From Paulinella micropora (taxonomy: Eukaryota > Cercozoa > Imbricatea > Euglyphida > Paulinellidae): 64,000 nucleotides of DNA. How positions within the stretch are numbered: position 1 is the stretch's first letter; each line of letters starts with the position of its first letter. Under the pieces are notes generated by a model. The model had not been told where the DNA came from. It worked only from the letters and a program-made list of their open reading frames with translations, and did not search any database. The DNA lies in the NCBI GenBank assembly GCA_019918135.1, contig WBZZ01003259.1, forward strand, positions 46,823 through 110,822, given 5' to 3'. Positions 9,402 to 19,500 of this stretch are shown one piece after another. Made by a program: the position numbers and the translations under genes.

Positions 9402-9656
9402 ATGGCTGGAGGCAAAAAGAAGACTGGTCGCAAGAAGAAGCAAGGAGGCAAGGGACAAGCAGGTGGTAAAATCAACTGGCAAAAAGTTGGGAAAACGGTC
9501 TTTGCCGTTGATAAATTTCTTCGCGGTAATAAGTTAATCTCAAGGACTGCGGGAGCATTAAGTAGCGTCGGGGTTCCTTACGCAGGTAGTGTTGGTGCTG
9601 TAGCATCAAGACTGGGGTATGGTAAGCAGAGAGGACGTGGAGCACTCAAATTCTAA
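9402..9656 (+). CDS. Basic Gly/Lys-rich core-like virion protein
   Basis: The 84-aa product begins with a Lys/Arg/Gly-rich stretch (GGKKKTGRKKKQGGKGQ) typical of DNA-condensing core proteins, then a small hydrophobic helix region (TAGALSSVGVPYAGSV) and a basic tail ending GALKF. Its place between ATPase and protease suggests a core or minor capsid protein, comparable in style to adenoviral basic core peptides; that is inference. The Met at 9402 is conserved in Polinton B (40513) inside a longer ORF. Confidence 0.7.
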   Translation: MAGGKKKTGRKKKQGGKGQAGGKINWQKVGKTVFAVDKFLRGNKLISRTAGALSSVGVPYAGSVGAVASRLGYGKQRGRGALKF

Positions 9657-9657
9657 A

Positions 9658-9812
9658 GATATTTTTGATATTTTGTTCTGACTTCGTCATCACAAAACAT
9701 CGATGACCATTATTTTTTCCTGAAATAAAAAAACGATGTTTTAGAATATAGATTCAACAAGTTGAATCCATAGCGAGAGTGCGACAGCATGAAGCGCAAT
9801 TCTAAAATATCA
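9658..9812. repeat. Paired hairpin unit (REP-like) overlapping a start codon
   Basis: The left half is GATATTTTG ... CAAAACATC. The right half is GATGTTTTAGAAT ... ATTCTAAAATATC with an inner GATTCAAC/GTTGAATC stem. The right arm extends 24 bases into the next gene and contains its ATG at 9789. In Polinton B the equivalent junction has no hairpin and the protein starts with different residues. Confidence 0.85.
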
Positions 9813-11906
9813 AAGAAACAGAAATTAAGACCCCCGCGGGTTTATAGAAATAAAAGCGGGAAGCCGTATATTATCCAGAAGGATAAAAAATATTATCTTA
9901 ATTTCGGTAAGAAAACAAATGATATGAGCACACTTCAAATTGTTAAACTTTTTATGAAATACTTAAGCAGACCAAAATCAAAGCGGACACCTAAGCGAAA
10001 AGAAGACTTAAGAAAAGTCCAGAGTTTGTCGGAGATTGAGCAAAATACTAGAACCGCCATTAATGACCACTTAGACAAACTCAGAAAGGAGAAATACGAA
10101 AAGATTGATGAGATTGACCAAAAAGAGAAAAAAGCACAGGCGGATGCTGAAGAAGAAAAGAAGAGGCAAGAAAGAAAAGACATAGCAGATGCTAAGGAAA
10201 GGCAGGATGAGTTAGCAAGGATACACCGCAATGAACTATCAGATATTAAGGAACGACAAGAACAAAAAGCCAGAGAACTAAGAAGGGAGCAAAAACTCAT
10301 AGATGATGTAAAATATGAAGAAGATAGAAAAAATAGGATACAGGCATTACAACCGCCACCACAATATCAATATATTATGCCACCACAGCAGGGGCAACCA
10401 CAAGCACCGCCATTAGGAGCACCACAACAAGCACCGCCATTTGGAGCACCACCACAAGCACCGCCATTACCTAATTTAGGAGATGAAGCACCATTGAAAA
10501 CGAAAGAGCAATACGAGGAAGAAAAAAAGCAAAAGCAGAAAGATATTGAAACACTGAAATTAGCAGGATATACAGATAAATTCATTAAAAAGATGAGTCG
10601 TAAAGACTTACAAAAAGCCAGTCAAGATATTCAGATGGCTATAGCCACAGCGACATCTTTAGAGGAACAGAAAAAATTAGCAGAAGAATATAAAGAAAAA
10701 CTTGAAAAGGAAGAAAAGAAGGCAGAAGAAAAGGGTAAGCATTTTGAACATTTACAAATTAATCAATTTTTAATATCAGCATTTTCAAAAACTTATCACC
10801 CAAACATTACTATAAAAGAGTTAGCACAGGCTTTAAAAAAGAGACTAGATAGTGATGGACATAAAAAATTAAATTACAAAGACACTTCAAAGTGGATTAT
10901 TGACATGATTAAAAGGTTTAATATTGATGTTGGAAATGAAAAGGAAAACGTAAAAAGAAAAGTAGCGGATTATGCTAGATAATATGAAGATTATATGGGT
11001 ATTAATGTGCAAAAAGGTAGTGGAGCGAAGACATTAGAAGAATTAATTGATAAGGTATTTTCAATAGCGAAAATAAAAAAATATTTAATCCGCAAAGATT
11101 GGAAACACACAATGAATAAAAAGGACTTTGTAAATACTCTAACGAACAAAATGACGATATACCCAAATGTTGATAAACAAGTTTCAAACGATTTGAATAT
11201 TGACGAGGGAATGCCACTGGAGGGGGTTTCACCCCCTACCATACCCCCGAGCGTCGCGGAGACACCGCTACCCCCGCCACCAGAGCCGGCAACAGATACG
11301 ACTACACCGCCAGACCGAACACCACCAGAGGATACGACCATACCACCGAGTGTCGCGGAGACACCAGAGCCACAACAAGCAGAGCCAGAGCAACCACAGC
11401 AAGAGGGTGAGGGGCGGGGACTAATGACTTATGAAATAGACAACATAATGAAAAGATATGGATGGTATCTCGGAGCAATAGCCAGTGATGAAATCTACAA
11501 ACTAAATCCAGAAGAAAGAAAGCGATACGGATTTATTATGAATACAGACCCGAGCAACAAAAAAGGACAGCACTGGATGGCAATATGGATAAGTCTAGAT
11601 AAAGACAGGAGTGTTGAAGTGTATGACCCTTTGGCTGAATATCAACCGACTGAAGACTTTCAACAACAAATGAAACAACTAATAGATAAAAACCACCCAG
11701 ATAGTTATTTGTTAATGAAAGTTAATCAAGTAAAAGAGCAGAGTGATACGAGCGACACATGCGGATGGTTTGCTATGAGGTTTTTAATGGAGCGAGCGAA
11801 AGGTATTAAATTTAAATTTGCCAGCGATTATACAGACTTAAAAGAAGACGAAGCGGAAAAATTAAAAGCACAGAATGGTTATGGTAATTTTGATACATAC
11901 ATTTGA
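9789..11906 (+). pseudogene. Charged/proline-rich protein fused to adenain-like cysteine protease, interrupted by TAA
   Basis: In Polinton B this is one 689-aa ORF (40818-42887). Here a 3-base difference creates TAA at 10980-10982 in the same frame, splitting it into ~397 and ~303 residues. The first part is Lys/Glu-rich coiled coil with a Pro/Gln-rich segment. The second ends in a C48/adenain-type protease, with His in QHWMAIW, acidic residue in VYDPLAEY, and Gln and Cys in EQSDTSDTCGW. Such proteases mature capsid proteins. The first seven codons (MKRNSKI) come from the hairpin unit. A GC-rich palindrome (11219-11249) and a duplicated IPPSVAETP segment are inserted in the linker relative to B. 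Confidence 0.85.
11219..11249 (+). repeat. GC-rich in-ORF palindrome, copy 1
   Basis: A stem AGGGGGT/ACCCCCT is followed by ACCATACCCCCG. This 31-base stretch recurs inverted at 15915-15945 with one mismatch, in an unrelated gene and reading frame. Polinton B lacks it at both sites. Confidence 0.85.
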
Positions 11907-11964
11907 TATTTTCTAATATATAGATTTTTGAGGTTGTAGGTGGTTTTTATAAAAAGCACCTACG

Positions 11965-12777
11965 ATGGAGTACAAAGGCGGTCGTTCAAGTTCCATTTAC
12001 TACATAAATAGCAAAAACCGAATAACGGGGACAGACAGCGACTTTACACACGAAGTCAATATGAAGGGTCTAGACAATCCCACACATTGTAAAATTCTTC
12101 ATATCTATGTGCCGAAGTCGTATTACTCTGTGGCTTCACCATATAATACTTTTACATTATCCGAAGACGGGTATGAGGCTTTAATTACGATACCTGAAGG
12201 AAACTACACAATGAACAACTTAAAAAATAAACTATCTGAGATACTGACGGCAGACAGCCCGAATGACTATACTTATGTTGTCTCAAGCAACAATACAAAC
12301 ACAGAAGCGGAGGATGGTAAATTAACATTCAGTGTGTCAAATAACGGAGGTATTCAACCGCGGTTTATATTTGATGGTGATACACGTATTCATGAGGTAA
12401 TGGGTTTTGATAGAAACTCAACATATTTCTTTGTCAATGATTTTATTAAGTCGCCAAATGTAATTATTTTAACTGGTGAAAAAACTCTGTATCTTCAATC
12501 TGATTTGGTAAATGAAGGAGATAATCATGTGCTACAAGAAATATACACCGCCAGCGAAATTCCTTTTGGGTCTGTCATTTATGATGGAAGCGGGTCTGAC
12601 TATGGTAAAACATTGTCCGCTAATTCAAACAATGTATTCAGGTTTTACTTGACAGACGAAAATGACCAAGCAATACATCTTAATGGTTTGGGAATAGTTA
12701 TGACATTACTGGTTTATCGTGAAACTAATTATTTTAGTTTATTTAATTCATTCTTAAATTTGTTGAAATCTAGATAA
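11965..12777 (+). CDS. Penton-type minor capsid protein
   Basis: The 270-aa product opens with IYYINSKNRITGTDSDF and continues with ILHIYVPKSYYSV, the pattern of Polinton and PLV penton proteins (single jelly roll at the capsid vertices). It ends in hydrophobic strands (GIVMTLLVYRETNYF). It directly precedes the major capsid gene, as is usual for these elements. The Polinton B homologue is 265 aa with the same start. The family call is from motif style and synteny, not from a search. Confidence 0.75.
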   Translation: MEYKGGRSSSIYYINSKNRITGTDSDFTHEVNMKGLDNPTHCKILHIYVPKSYYSVASPYNTFTLSEDGYEALITIPEGNYTMNNLKNKLSEILTADSPNDYTYVVSSNNTNTEAEDGKLTFSVSNNGGIQPRFIFDGDTRIHEVMGFDRNSTYFFVNDFIKSPNVIILTGEKTLYLQSDLVNEGDNHVLQEIYTASEIPFGSVIYDGSGSDYGKTLSANSNNVFRFYLTDENDQAIHLNGLGIVMTLLVYRETNYFSLFNSFLNLLKSR

Positions 12778-12800
12778 TTATTTTTGATTTAATTATTTAT

Positions 12801-12819
12801 TTTTTTCTATAAATATATT
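12801..12819 (+). promoter_or_regulatory. Probable late promoter of the major capsid gene
   Basis: TTTTTTCTATAAATATATT lies 45 bases ahead of the MCP start and is exactly conserved at 43749-43767, 50 bases ahead of MCP in Polinton B, while the sequence between it and the ATG has drifted. It resembles a TATA box. Confidence 0.55.
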
Positions 12820-12863
12820 TCGTGTATTAATCAACTTACACTACTTCAAACACAAAACAAAAA

Positions 12864-14315
12864 ATGCCTGTCCAATACGGAGGAGAACTAGTCCATCAGA
12901 CTAAGGAACTGCTCACTGGTAAGTATGAATTGAACAAACTTACTGCCCGTGAAGGGTCGGCTGATGTTGTTCTCACCACTGCGGGAGGAAATGAAAGCAC
13001 CTTTGAAATCCCTACTCGTCCTTTGAACCTTGCGAGGTCTGTCTTGCGATTTACTTACACCCCTGCCGCATCTGCTGGTTATAATCGTATGTTTATGGAT
13101 TGCTTGCCTATGATACAAAGAATTGAACTGCGAAGCCGAAGCGGTCAATATTTGTGCAATCTTCAACACGTGGGCAATTACACTAAGATGATTTGGAAGC
13201 CTGAAATTAAATATGAAAAATTTATGGCACTTGAAAACCACGGGGCGGGTGTATCTAGCGGGGCTATGCTTCAAAAGTGTAATGCTGGAAAAGTTGAGAT
13301 AGGAAGTGTAGCGGAAAGAAAAGCAATTACTGATGCGGTCAATACTGCTGGAGTGGTTGCTGCAGTTCAAGGATACTACAAAGTGCCACTTGTTAATGCC
13401 CGCCGTCATAATGATACTGCTCTCGCCGATAGCACTGCTGGAAATTATAGCCTTGTTAATGTTCCTTTTGAGGAGGCTAAGTATTTTGAAGGTGGCGGTA
13501 ATGGAACGCCTACCCCTGTCATTAAAGTTAAACTTCCGTTGGGTATGATTTTTGGAACTATTTTTGAACTGGATAAGACTATTGGTTTTAATGAAATCTT
13601 GGATTTGCGAATCGTGTGGGAGGGTACTAACCGCTCTACTTTCTTTGGAACTGATGCAAGTAGTATTTCTACTGGTGCTGCACAGGTTGCTGTTGGTGCA
13701 ACTACTTCAAACTTGAATCTGTTTCTTGCCGTAGAAACTGACCCAAATGTCGTCCTTGGTGTACAGCAGAAGATTGCGGGAGAAGGTTTCCCATTTAAGA
13801 TTGAATACCCTATCTCTTGGAAGCAGAACCTCTCAACAACAAGCCAAAATTTCGTAGTAAAAATGAACCGCTCACAGGGTGAGAGAATTAGAAGAATTTA
13901 TACTTCCGCATTCCACAACGACGAAAATAAAAATACTGCTTTCGACAATGACAACAGAGCGGGTGCTAAGGTTGAAAAATACTATACAACCCTTGACGGC
14001 TCGCGACTTCAACAATTTGATGTTGATGTTAAGGAAAATGAAGACTATATGATTTTGAAGGATAAGTTGAAGGGAAGTGCTATCCTAAACAGCGATGTCT
14101 ATCATTACAACTGGTTTCATGTGGATACTTGGGACAATAACCGCCCACTATGCGATAAAGATACTGACGGCTATGAAGTAAGCGGTCTGAGCCTTGATAC
14201 TGAGCGACGATATGAATTTGTCGGCACTACTGTCGGCAATAATCATAACCATTATACTTATGCTATTCTTCAGCGAAGTGTGCTTGTTAAGGGAATTGAA
14301 ATTTTGATGTCTTAA
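12864..14315 (+). CDS. Major capsid protein (double jelly roll)
   Basis: The 483-aa product is equal in length to the Polinton B copy and highly similar over its full length (for example RPLNLARSVLRFTYTP and LPMIQRIELRSRSGQYLCN). Length, position after the penton gene, and strand-rich composition fit the double-jelly-roll capsid protein of Polintons and polinton-like viruses, whose trimers build the icosahedral shell. Variable segments lie near residues 160-185 and 370-390 and may be surface loops. The gene is complete with no disruption, unlike several neighbours. Confidence 0.85.
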   Translation: MPVQYGGELVHQTKELLTGKYELNKLTAREGSADVVLTTAGGNESTFEIPTRPLNLARSVLRFTYTPAASAGYNRMFMDCLPMIQRIELRSRSGQYLCNLQHVGNYTKMIWKPEIKYEKFMALENHGAGVSSGAMLQKCNAGKVEIGSVAERKAITDAVNTAGVVAAVQGYYKVPLVNARRHNDTALADSTAGNYSLVNVPFEEAKYFEGGGNGTPTPVIKVKLPLGMIFGTIFELDKTIGFNEILDLRIVWEGTNRSTFFGTDASSISTGAAQVAVGATTSNLNLFLAVETDPNVVLGVQQKIAGEGFPFKIEYPISWKQNLSTTSQNFVVKMNRSQGERIRRIYTSAFHNDENKNTAFDNDNRAGAKVEKYYTTLDGSRLQQFDVDVKENEDYMILKDKLKGSAILNSDVYHYNWFHVDTWDNNRPLCDKDTDGYEVSGLSLDTERRYEFVGTTVGNNHNHYTYAILQRSVLVKGIEILMS

Positions 14316-14375
14316 ACCTGCGAGATAGCAATTAATTTTTGATAGTTAATTTATTTTTTTGATAATATAGGAACA

Positions 14376-15614
14376 ATGTCCAACCAAAGAAATTTAATCG
14401 CACAAAATCCAGACGGAGATTTCGTAAATGTAAAAGTAGGGCATGATGGTTATCTTGAGACTAATGTTGAAAAAACAGCATTTGGCGAATTAGCAACATC
14501 GCAATACACACCGATTATACAAGAAACATTTATGTATAATGTAAATACCTCTAAGTGGAACACAAGCACTACTAATGCTACATTAGAGCAAAAGAGTGCT
14601 ATGGCATATCTAACAACACAGGCAGTTGGAGGTTCAAGATTATTCATTGAAACAAAAAAGAAAATTAAATATCGTGCTGGTATGGGGGTATGAGTCAGAT
14701 TTACTGCTTTGTGGAATACAAATGAAGCAGGCGGATATTCATCTTATGTAGGTATTGGTGATTCCTTCTTGACGGATGGATTTTTCTTCTCAAGAGAAAA
14801 TGGTGTAATGAAAATATACCAATTAAACAACTCCACTGTCATTACCGAGGTTAAACAAAGTCAATGGAATGTAGATAAAGCGGATGGAACCGATTACTTA
14901 CCAGCAATTGATTTCAGTAAGGGTAATGTATTTCAGATTAAATATCAATACTTAGGTTTTGGTCAGATATCATTTTATATTGAAAATCCAAACACTGGTC
15001 AATTTCAACTAGTCCATGCTATACGATATGCCAACAGCAAAACTGCTACATCTCTTAATAATACTACTTTACCATTCTTGGCTTCTTTGGCTGTTGGTGC
15101 TAATCCGCAAATCCAAAATCTTAGAATTGCCAGTGTTGGATGCTTTATTGAAGGAACTGAAATCATAAGAGGTATTCCATTTATTTATGAAAGAACAGCA
15201 AATACAACAAATGTAGCAACTCATGCTTTTACTATGAGGAATAATACTAATATTATTGGAAACACTATTGCTAATTATAGTATAGTGTATCCTAGACGGC
15301 TAAATATTCTAAATACTGACACTAAAAGTAGCGTAATCATTAAGGTAATAAAAAATGCTACACTTACAGGTGCCGTGTATGCTGAGAACAATACAAATAC
15401 GAGTTTAGTTTCGTTTGATACTACTGCCACTATTAGTGGCGGGAATGTGATTGCTGTTGTATTCGTGAATACTAGTGATGCTCAAAGTATAAATTTTGCT
15501 GATTATGATTTAGATGACATGTTGCCAAGCGAAAGGCTAACTATAACAGCACAGGCTACTGCAAATCAGACTATAAGTATTCAGTATGCTTTTACTTGGA
15601 TCGAGGACCCATAA
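14376..15614 (+). pseudogene. Probable virion surface protein, interrupted by one TGA
   Basis: The homologue in Polinton B (45319-46551) is one 410-aa ORF. Here a TGA at 14691-14693 replaces a Leu codon and the frame stays open on both sides. The start RNLIAQNPDGDFVNV and the segment FQIKYQYLGFGQISFYIENP are conserved. The latter motif, with following VHAIRYAN, is of a type I associate with phage and large-virus structural proteins of lectin-like fold; this recollection is not tested. It ends the rightward late block, downstream of the capsid gene. Role in attachment is inference. Confidence 0.7.
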
Positions 15615-15720
15615 TGAAAAAAAAATGAATCGTGGATTTTCAAACATCACTTTTTAAAATACTTGATAAAATTATTTTTTCTAACTTCATTCATTTCTTC
15701 ATTTTTTTCTAGAAATGAAA

Positions 15721-16203
15721 TCACACATGCCACATCGCAAAATCTATCATCGTCAATTGAAACTGATAACACATTTTTTTCTTACACTCTTTACAAGGTG
15801 CTTTCTTTAATATACATCCTTCTTCTGTACATGTAGCAGTCGCTATCTCTTCTCCTACATTAGCCTTTAATTCTGTGATACCCGTGGAAGGGACTTTGTC
15901 CCTTTCCAAACCCGCGGGGGTATGGTAGGGGGTGTAACCCCCTCCCTCTTTTAAATCACTCGCCTTAAAAGGAGTGCTCTTTTCTTGCTGACCGAAGGTC
16001 GCATCTTCAACTACGTTGGAGTTGTCCGTTACGGTCTCCAATGGAATAACTACTTTCACATTGTCATCGCGGGGTTTGTATTGCTCATAGAAAGATACAA
16101 TGTCAGGCTTAGTCCATTTAATCGTGGGCTTTTTTATTTCGCCGTCAAGGTTCCATTTTTCAATTTCATTCAAGTAGTCTTGCTTGGTGTTGAGGTCGGT
16201 CAT
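15721..16203 (-). CDS. Small protein with shared N-domain and Cys-rich C-end
   Basis: The first ~60 residues (MTDLNTKQDYLNEIEKW ...) are nearly the same as in Polinton B's 140-aa protein, but the C-terminus differs. Here it is a Cys cluster (CTEEGC ... CKECKKKMC) suited to bind zinc; in B it is a DUF3820-like domain. The middle contains an insertion encoding GGGYTPYHTPAG, which is the GC-rich palindrome shared with the protease gene. TATATATC lies within a few bases of the start. Function unknown. Confidence 0.65.
   Translation of the reverse strand: MTDLNTKQDYLNEIEKWNLDGEIKKPTIKWTKPDIVSFYEQYKPRDDNVKVVIPLETVTDNSNVVEDATFGQQEKSTPFKASDLKEGGGYTPYHTPAGLERDKVPSTGITELKANVGEEIATATCTEEGCILKKAPCKECKKKMCYQFQLTMIDFAMWHV
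15915..15945 (-). repeat. GC-rich in-ORF palindrome, copy 2
   Basis: The reverse complement of this stretch matches 11219-11249 at 30 of 31 positions. Directly beside it (15889-15911) is a second stem, GGAAGGGAC/GTCCCTTTCC. Both are in-frame in the 160-aa gene and absent from Polinton B. Confidence 0.85.
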
Positions 16204-16234
16204 GATATATATGTAAAGATTTTATTTTATTTTA

Positions 16235-16510
16235 TTATAAATATTTTTTCAATTCATCCTTGTTTTGAACCCAAGGTTGCTTCATCAACCACTCAATATA
16301 TGGTTTATCAATCTTAGCAATTTCTTCAATTTTTTTTGCCTTGTATTTACCGAAATGAAATACATCCTTCGGCTGAGAGGCTTTAATCTTTTCAATTGTC
16401 TTAATTTCTTCATCAATTATCTGTTGTACATCTTTTACAGAAAAGAATTCCTTATTCTTCTCAATTGAAAGTCGTCCAAATTTTTCAGATAGTCTGGTGA
16501 GGGAGGTCAT
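16235..16510 (-). CDS. DUF3820/ExoX-C-like small protein
   Basis: The 91-aa product has an N-terminal helix region and a C-terminal FGKYKAKKIEEIAKIDKPYIEWL motif region, matching the small domain found at the end of exonuclease X-type proteins and in DUF3820 proteins. It could help bind nucleic acid. The Polinton B homologue is 47035-47322. A TATATAGA element lies ~8 bases upstream of the start. It is the gene next to PolB on the same strand. Confidence 0.7.
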   Translation of the reverse strand: MTSLTRLSEKFGRLSIEKNKEFFSVKDVQQIIDEEIKTIEKIKASQPKDVFHFGKYKAKKIEEIAKIDKPYIEWLMKQPWVQNKDELKKYL

Positions 16511-16549
16511 TGGTCTATATAGAGTGGTAAAAAATTTTATGGAAAAAAA

Positions 16550-19500
16550 TTAATTATTTAATATTTTATTTTTTTTAAATCCAAAAGGTCTAGTTTCAAT
16601 CGCATTCTCTACAATTCCAATAACTTGTCTCTTCGTATATGTAAAACTAAATATCTTTTCTAAGTATTCGCTTGTTATTTTTTTCTTTTGTTTGTCTCGT
16701 GTTATCTTGTTGTTTTCTATTATAACTACTTTTCCAGATTTCTCAATTCGCTTTGCAATCCGTAATTCTTCATCAGTCTCCAACAATTCAGCCAGTTCAT
16801 TTTTACCATTCTCAAATAATTCAGTGTTCGTAATACCTAGCCCACAACTTATTACACTTAACATATTCGGTAAATTCAATGCTTTTTTCGTTTCATAGTT
16901 CATACTAAATCCTTTTACTTTCATACTGGCTTTACCATTATCTAATAAGTATCCATAACATTTCGGCCCGCCTCCCACAAAGGTTTTTATTTTCGCTCCT
17001 TTCAATTCATCTGTCCAATCTCCCAGTAAATCTCCTGTCTCTACATCTGCCTCATTAATTTCTTTGTTAGTCGTATATATTACGCTGTCTGTGTCATGAT
17101 ACAATATCCTATTGCCTAATCTGTCCATCATATTGTAAAGTCTCATTCTCGCGTGGCATGTAGTAAATAAAGCAACCACAATATTTGTTTTAATCGGGTC
17201 GCTCACCGCATCCTGTTTTAAGTCATAACTGGCTTCTACAATTTGGTCGTTAATTATGTCAATATTTATATTATCCACTGATTTATCGTTCAATAGTTTG
17301 TATAAGGTATCTTTATCCTTTATCATTTTGTTCTGTGTTTTATTTTGTTTCTGTCCAAACTTACCCCATAAAGAGTTCAAGCACAACTTAGCCACTGCTC
17401 GCCGTCCTTCGTTTTTAAATATTTTGCTTTCATCCATCTTTACACCCATTTTGATTTCCATGCTGTTTATGTAATTTTGTTTTTCGGCTTCCGTATTACA
17501 TCCCGCGGGGTATCCGCTGGACTCTTGTTTTACTTTCAAGAATGTCTTTATGTATTCTTTGAATAGGCTACTGCTTTGTTCTTTCCAGTGCCATACTTCA
17601 TATACTTTTATCAACTTATACCCTTTCTCTAAGGCCTTGTAAATTTCTGGAGTTGCCCATGTGCCTGTTATTGCTCGTTCTTTATCTGTGTGTTTACATT
17701 CTCCATGTTGCTCAGTCATTCCGCACTTATCGCATAAGTAATACATCATCTTACCTCTGTCCGCCTTCGGTAAGACTGGGTGTAGTAAGCCTCTAGGTGG
17801 TAGCATCTTAACCTTAGCCACTCCGAAATATTCTCTGTTTATATTTTTATTTTCCATACTTTTTCTTTCCTCCTCGTTGCTTGGTCGTATTATGATATGG
17901 TGTCCGCTTGGATAAAGGTCGTAATACATCACGGTCGGATAAAGTGAGCATATGTCAATATATTTCGCATACTCATTATCATGTCGTGATTTCCAATATA
18001 ATTTCAAAGCATTCACTCTACCTCCAAACATTGCCTCTCGTGGGTTTAGTCCTTCTTGTTCAGTAATTCGTTCGTTTGTATCCTCTGCCAGTCTTTCACT
18101 GGTTTTCATCAGGCTCCATTCGCACTCCCAGACACTTATTACTTTTGCTTGTTCGTTAAGTTGTTTTTCTCTTCTCATTGTTTACTTGTATAGTTCGCCC
18201 ATTGTCTTATTCTTCTTCACATTCAAAGCATTGCTATTCCAACACTTATCACATCCGTGCCAATGACACCCGTAAAACTCATAAGCGGTTTTGTTTTTCT
18301 CGTCCCATCCATCTACATACACACGAGACTGCCCGAGTTGAAACATTTTTTCACCTCCGTTGAATGCGTGTTTAATATCAGTTTCATCTATCCTGCTTCT
18401 GTATGCTAACCATTCTACACAAGCCGTAGAAGTCATCCTGTTTTGCTTTTCCGCTTTCAATATCGCAATTGAATTCTCTGGCATAAACTTAGCACGATAC
18501 AAAGCCATAACACAACTCGCAATAGTTGTATATTGAAAAGGGTCAATACCAAACTCTAGAAACTGGTTTCTAAAATCTATACAACCCTTTCTCAGTATAT
18601 CAACATCTGAATGACAATACTCACCGATTTCCTTCGCCATATCAAAGTGGTTATGTGCTTTCACTTGTTCGTCATACCATTCAAGAAATTCTTTTCGTTT
18701 ATCTCCTCGCATCGTGTCGTAGCCGTAATGTTTCTTATGTGGCATTACACCGACATAGTTTCTATTTTTTACCGTATTGAAGAAGTGCGGGAAGAAACCT
18801 TGCTTAAGTTCCGTAAGTCCGAATGTCTTTGGAAAGTCTGACAATGGCATCGTAAGAAAACTTAGGCTGTCTATAAACCGATACTTCTTAAGTGTCATCA
18901 TCATAATCTTACCACCTTCATAGATTACAAATGGAGTTTGTCCATTATCAACCAACCACTTAAGAATAAACTGACAATCATAACCGCGGGCATTGTGCGC
19001 GATAAATGTAAATCCGCTGTGTTTAGTGTCAAAAGCCCAATTACAGAAATCTTGAATGTTCTTATGTATAATAGGCGGTTCCTTTGCATCGTAATACTGG
19101 CTTTCCGCATGATTAACAATGTGCTCGCCTGTGTCCTGTGTCGCTTCAAAGTCAAAGAATATGTATTGCTCTGACGGCGGTAAGATTTCTTTTTGGACTA
19201 TTTCACATTGGTGCTCAAGCGGTTTCACTAGTTTGCAATTTCGGCATTTCGCATATCCGCATTTGTGCTCATCCATCTTTCTGTAATTAAGACCGCACGA
19301 TTTACATTTCGCTTTAACATCGCAGTTTGTCGTCATGTGATTATTAAAGCAGTCAGTGGGAAACTTTCTATTACACTTCTCACATTCTTTCCACTGGCTC
19401 TTGTCATTTATTCCCTTACATCCGTTGGTTTCACAGATACTACATTTTGCTTCACAGGCATGTCTTTCCATATACCCTCTTAGACATAACTCACAGAAAT

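Noticed and set aside
9174..9812. CRISPR-like repeats
   Set aside because: The hairpins have unequal spacing, different inner stems, sit between genes and have no cas genes.
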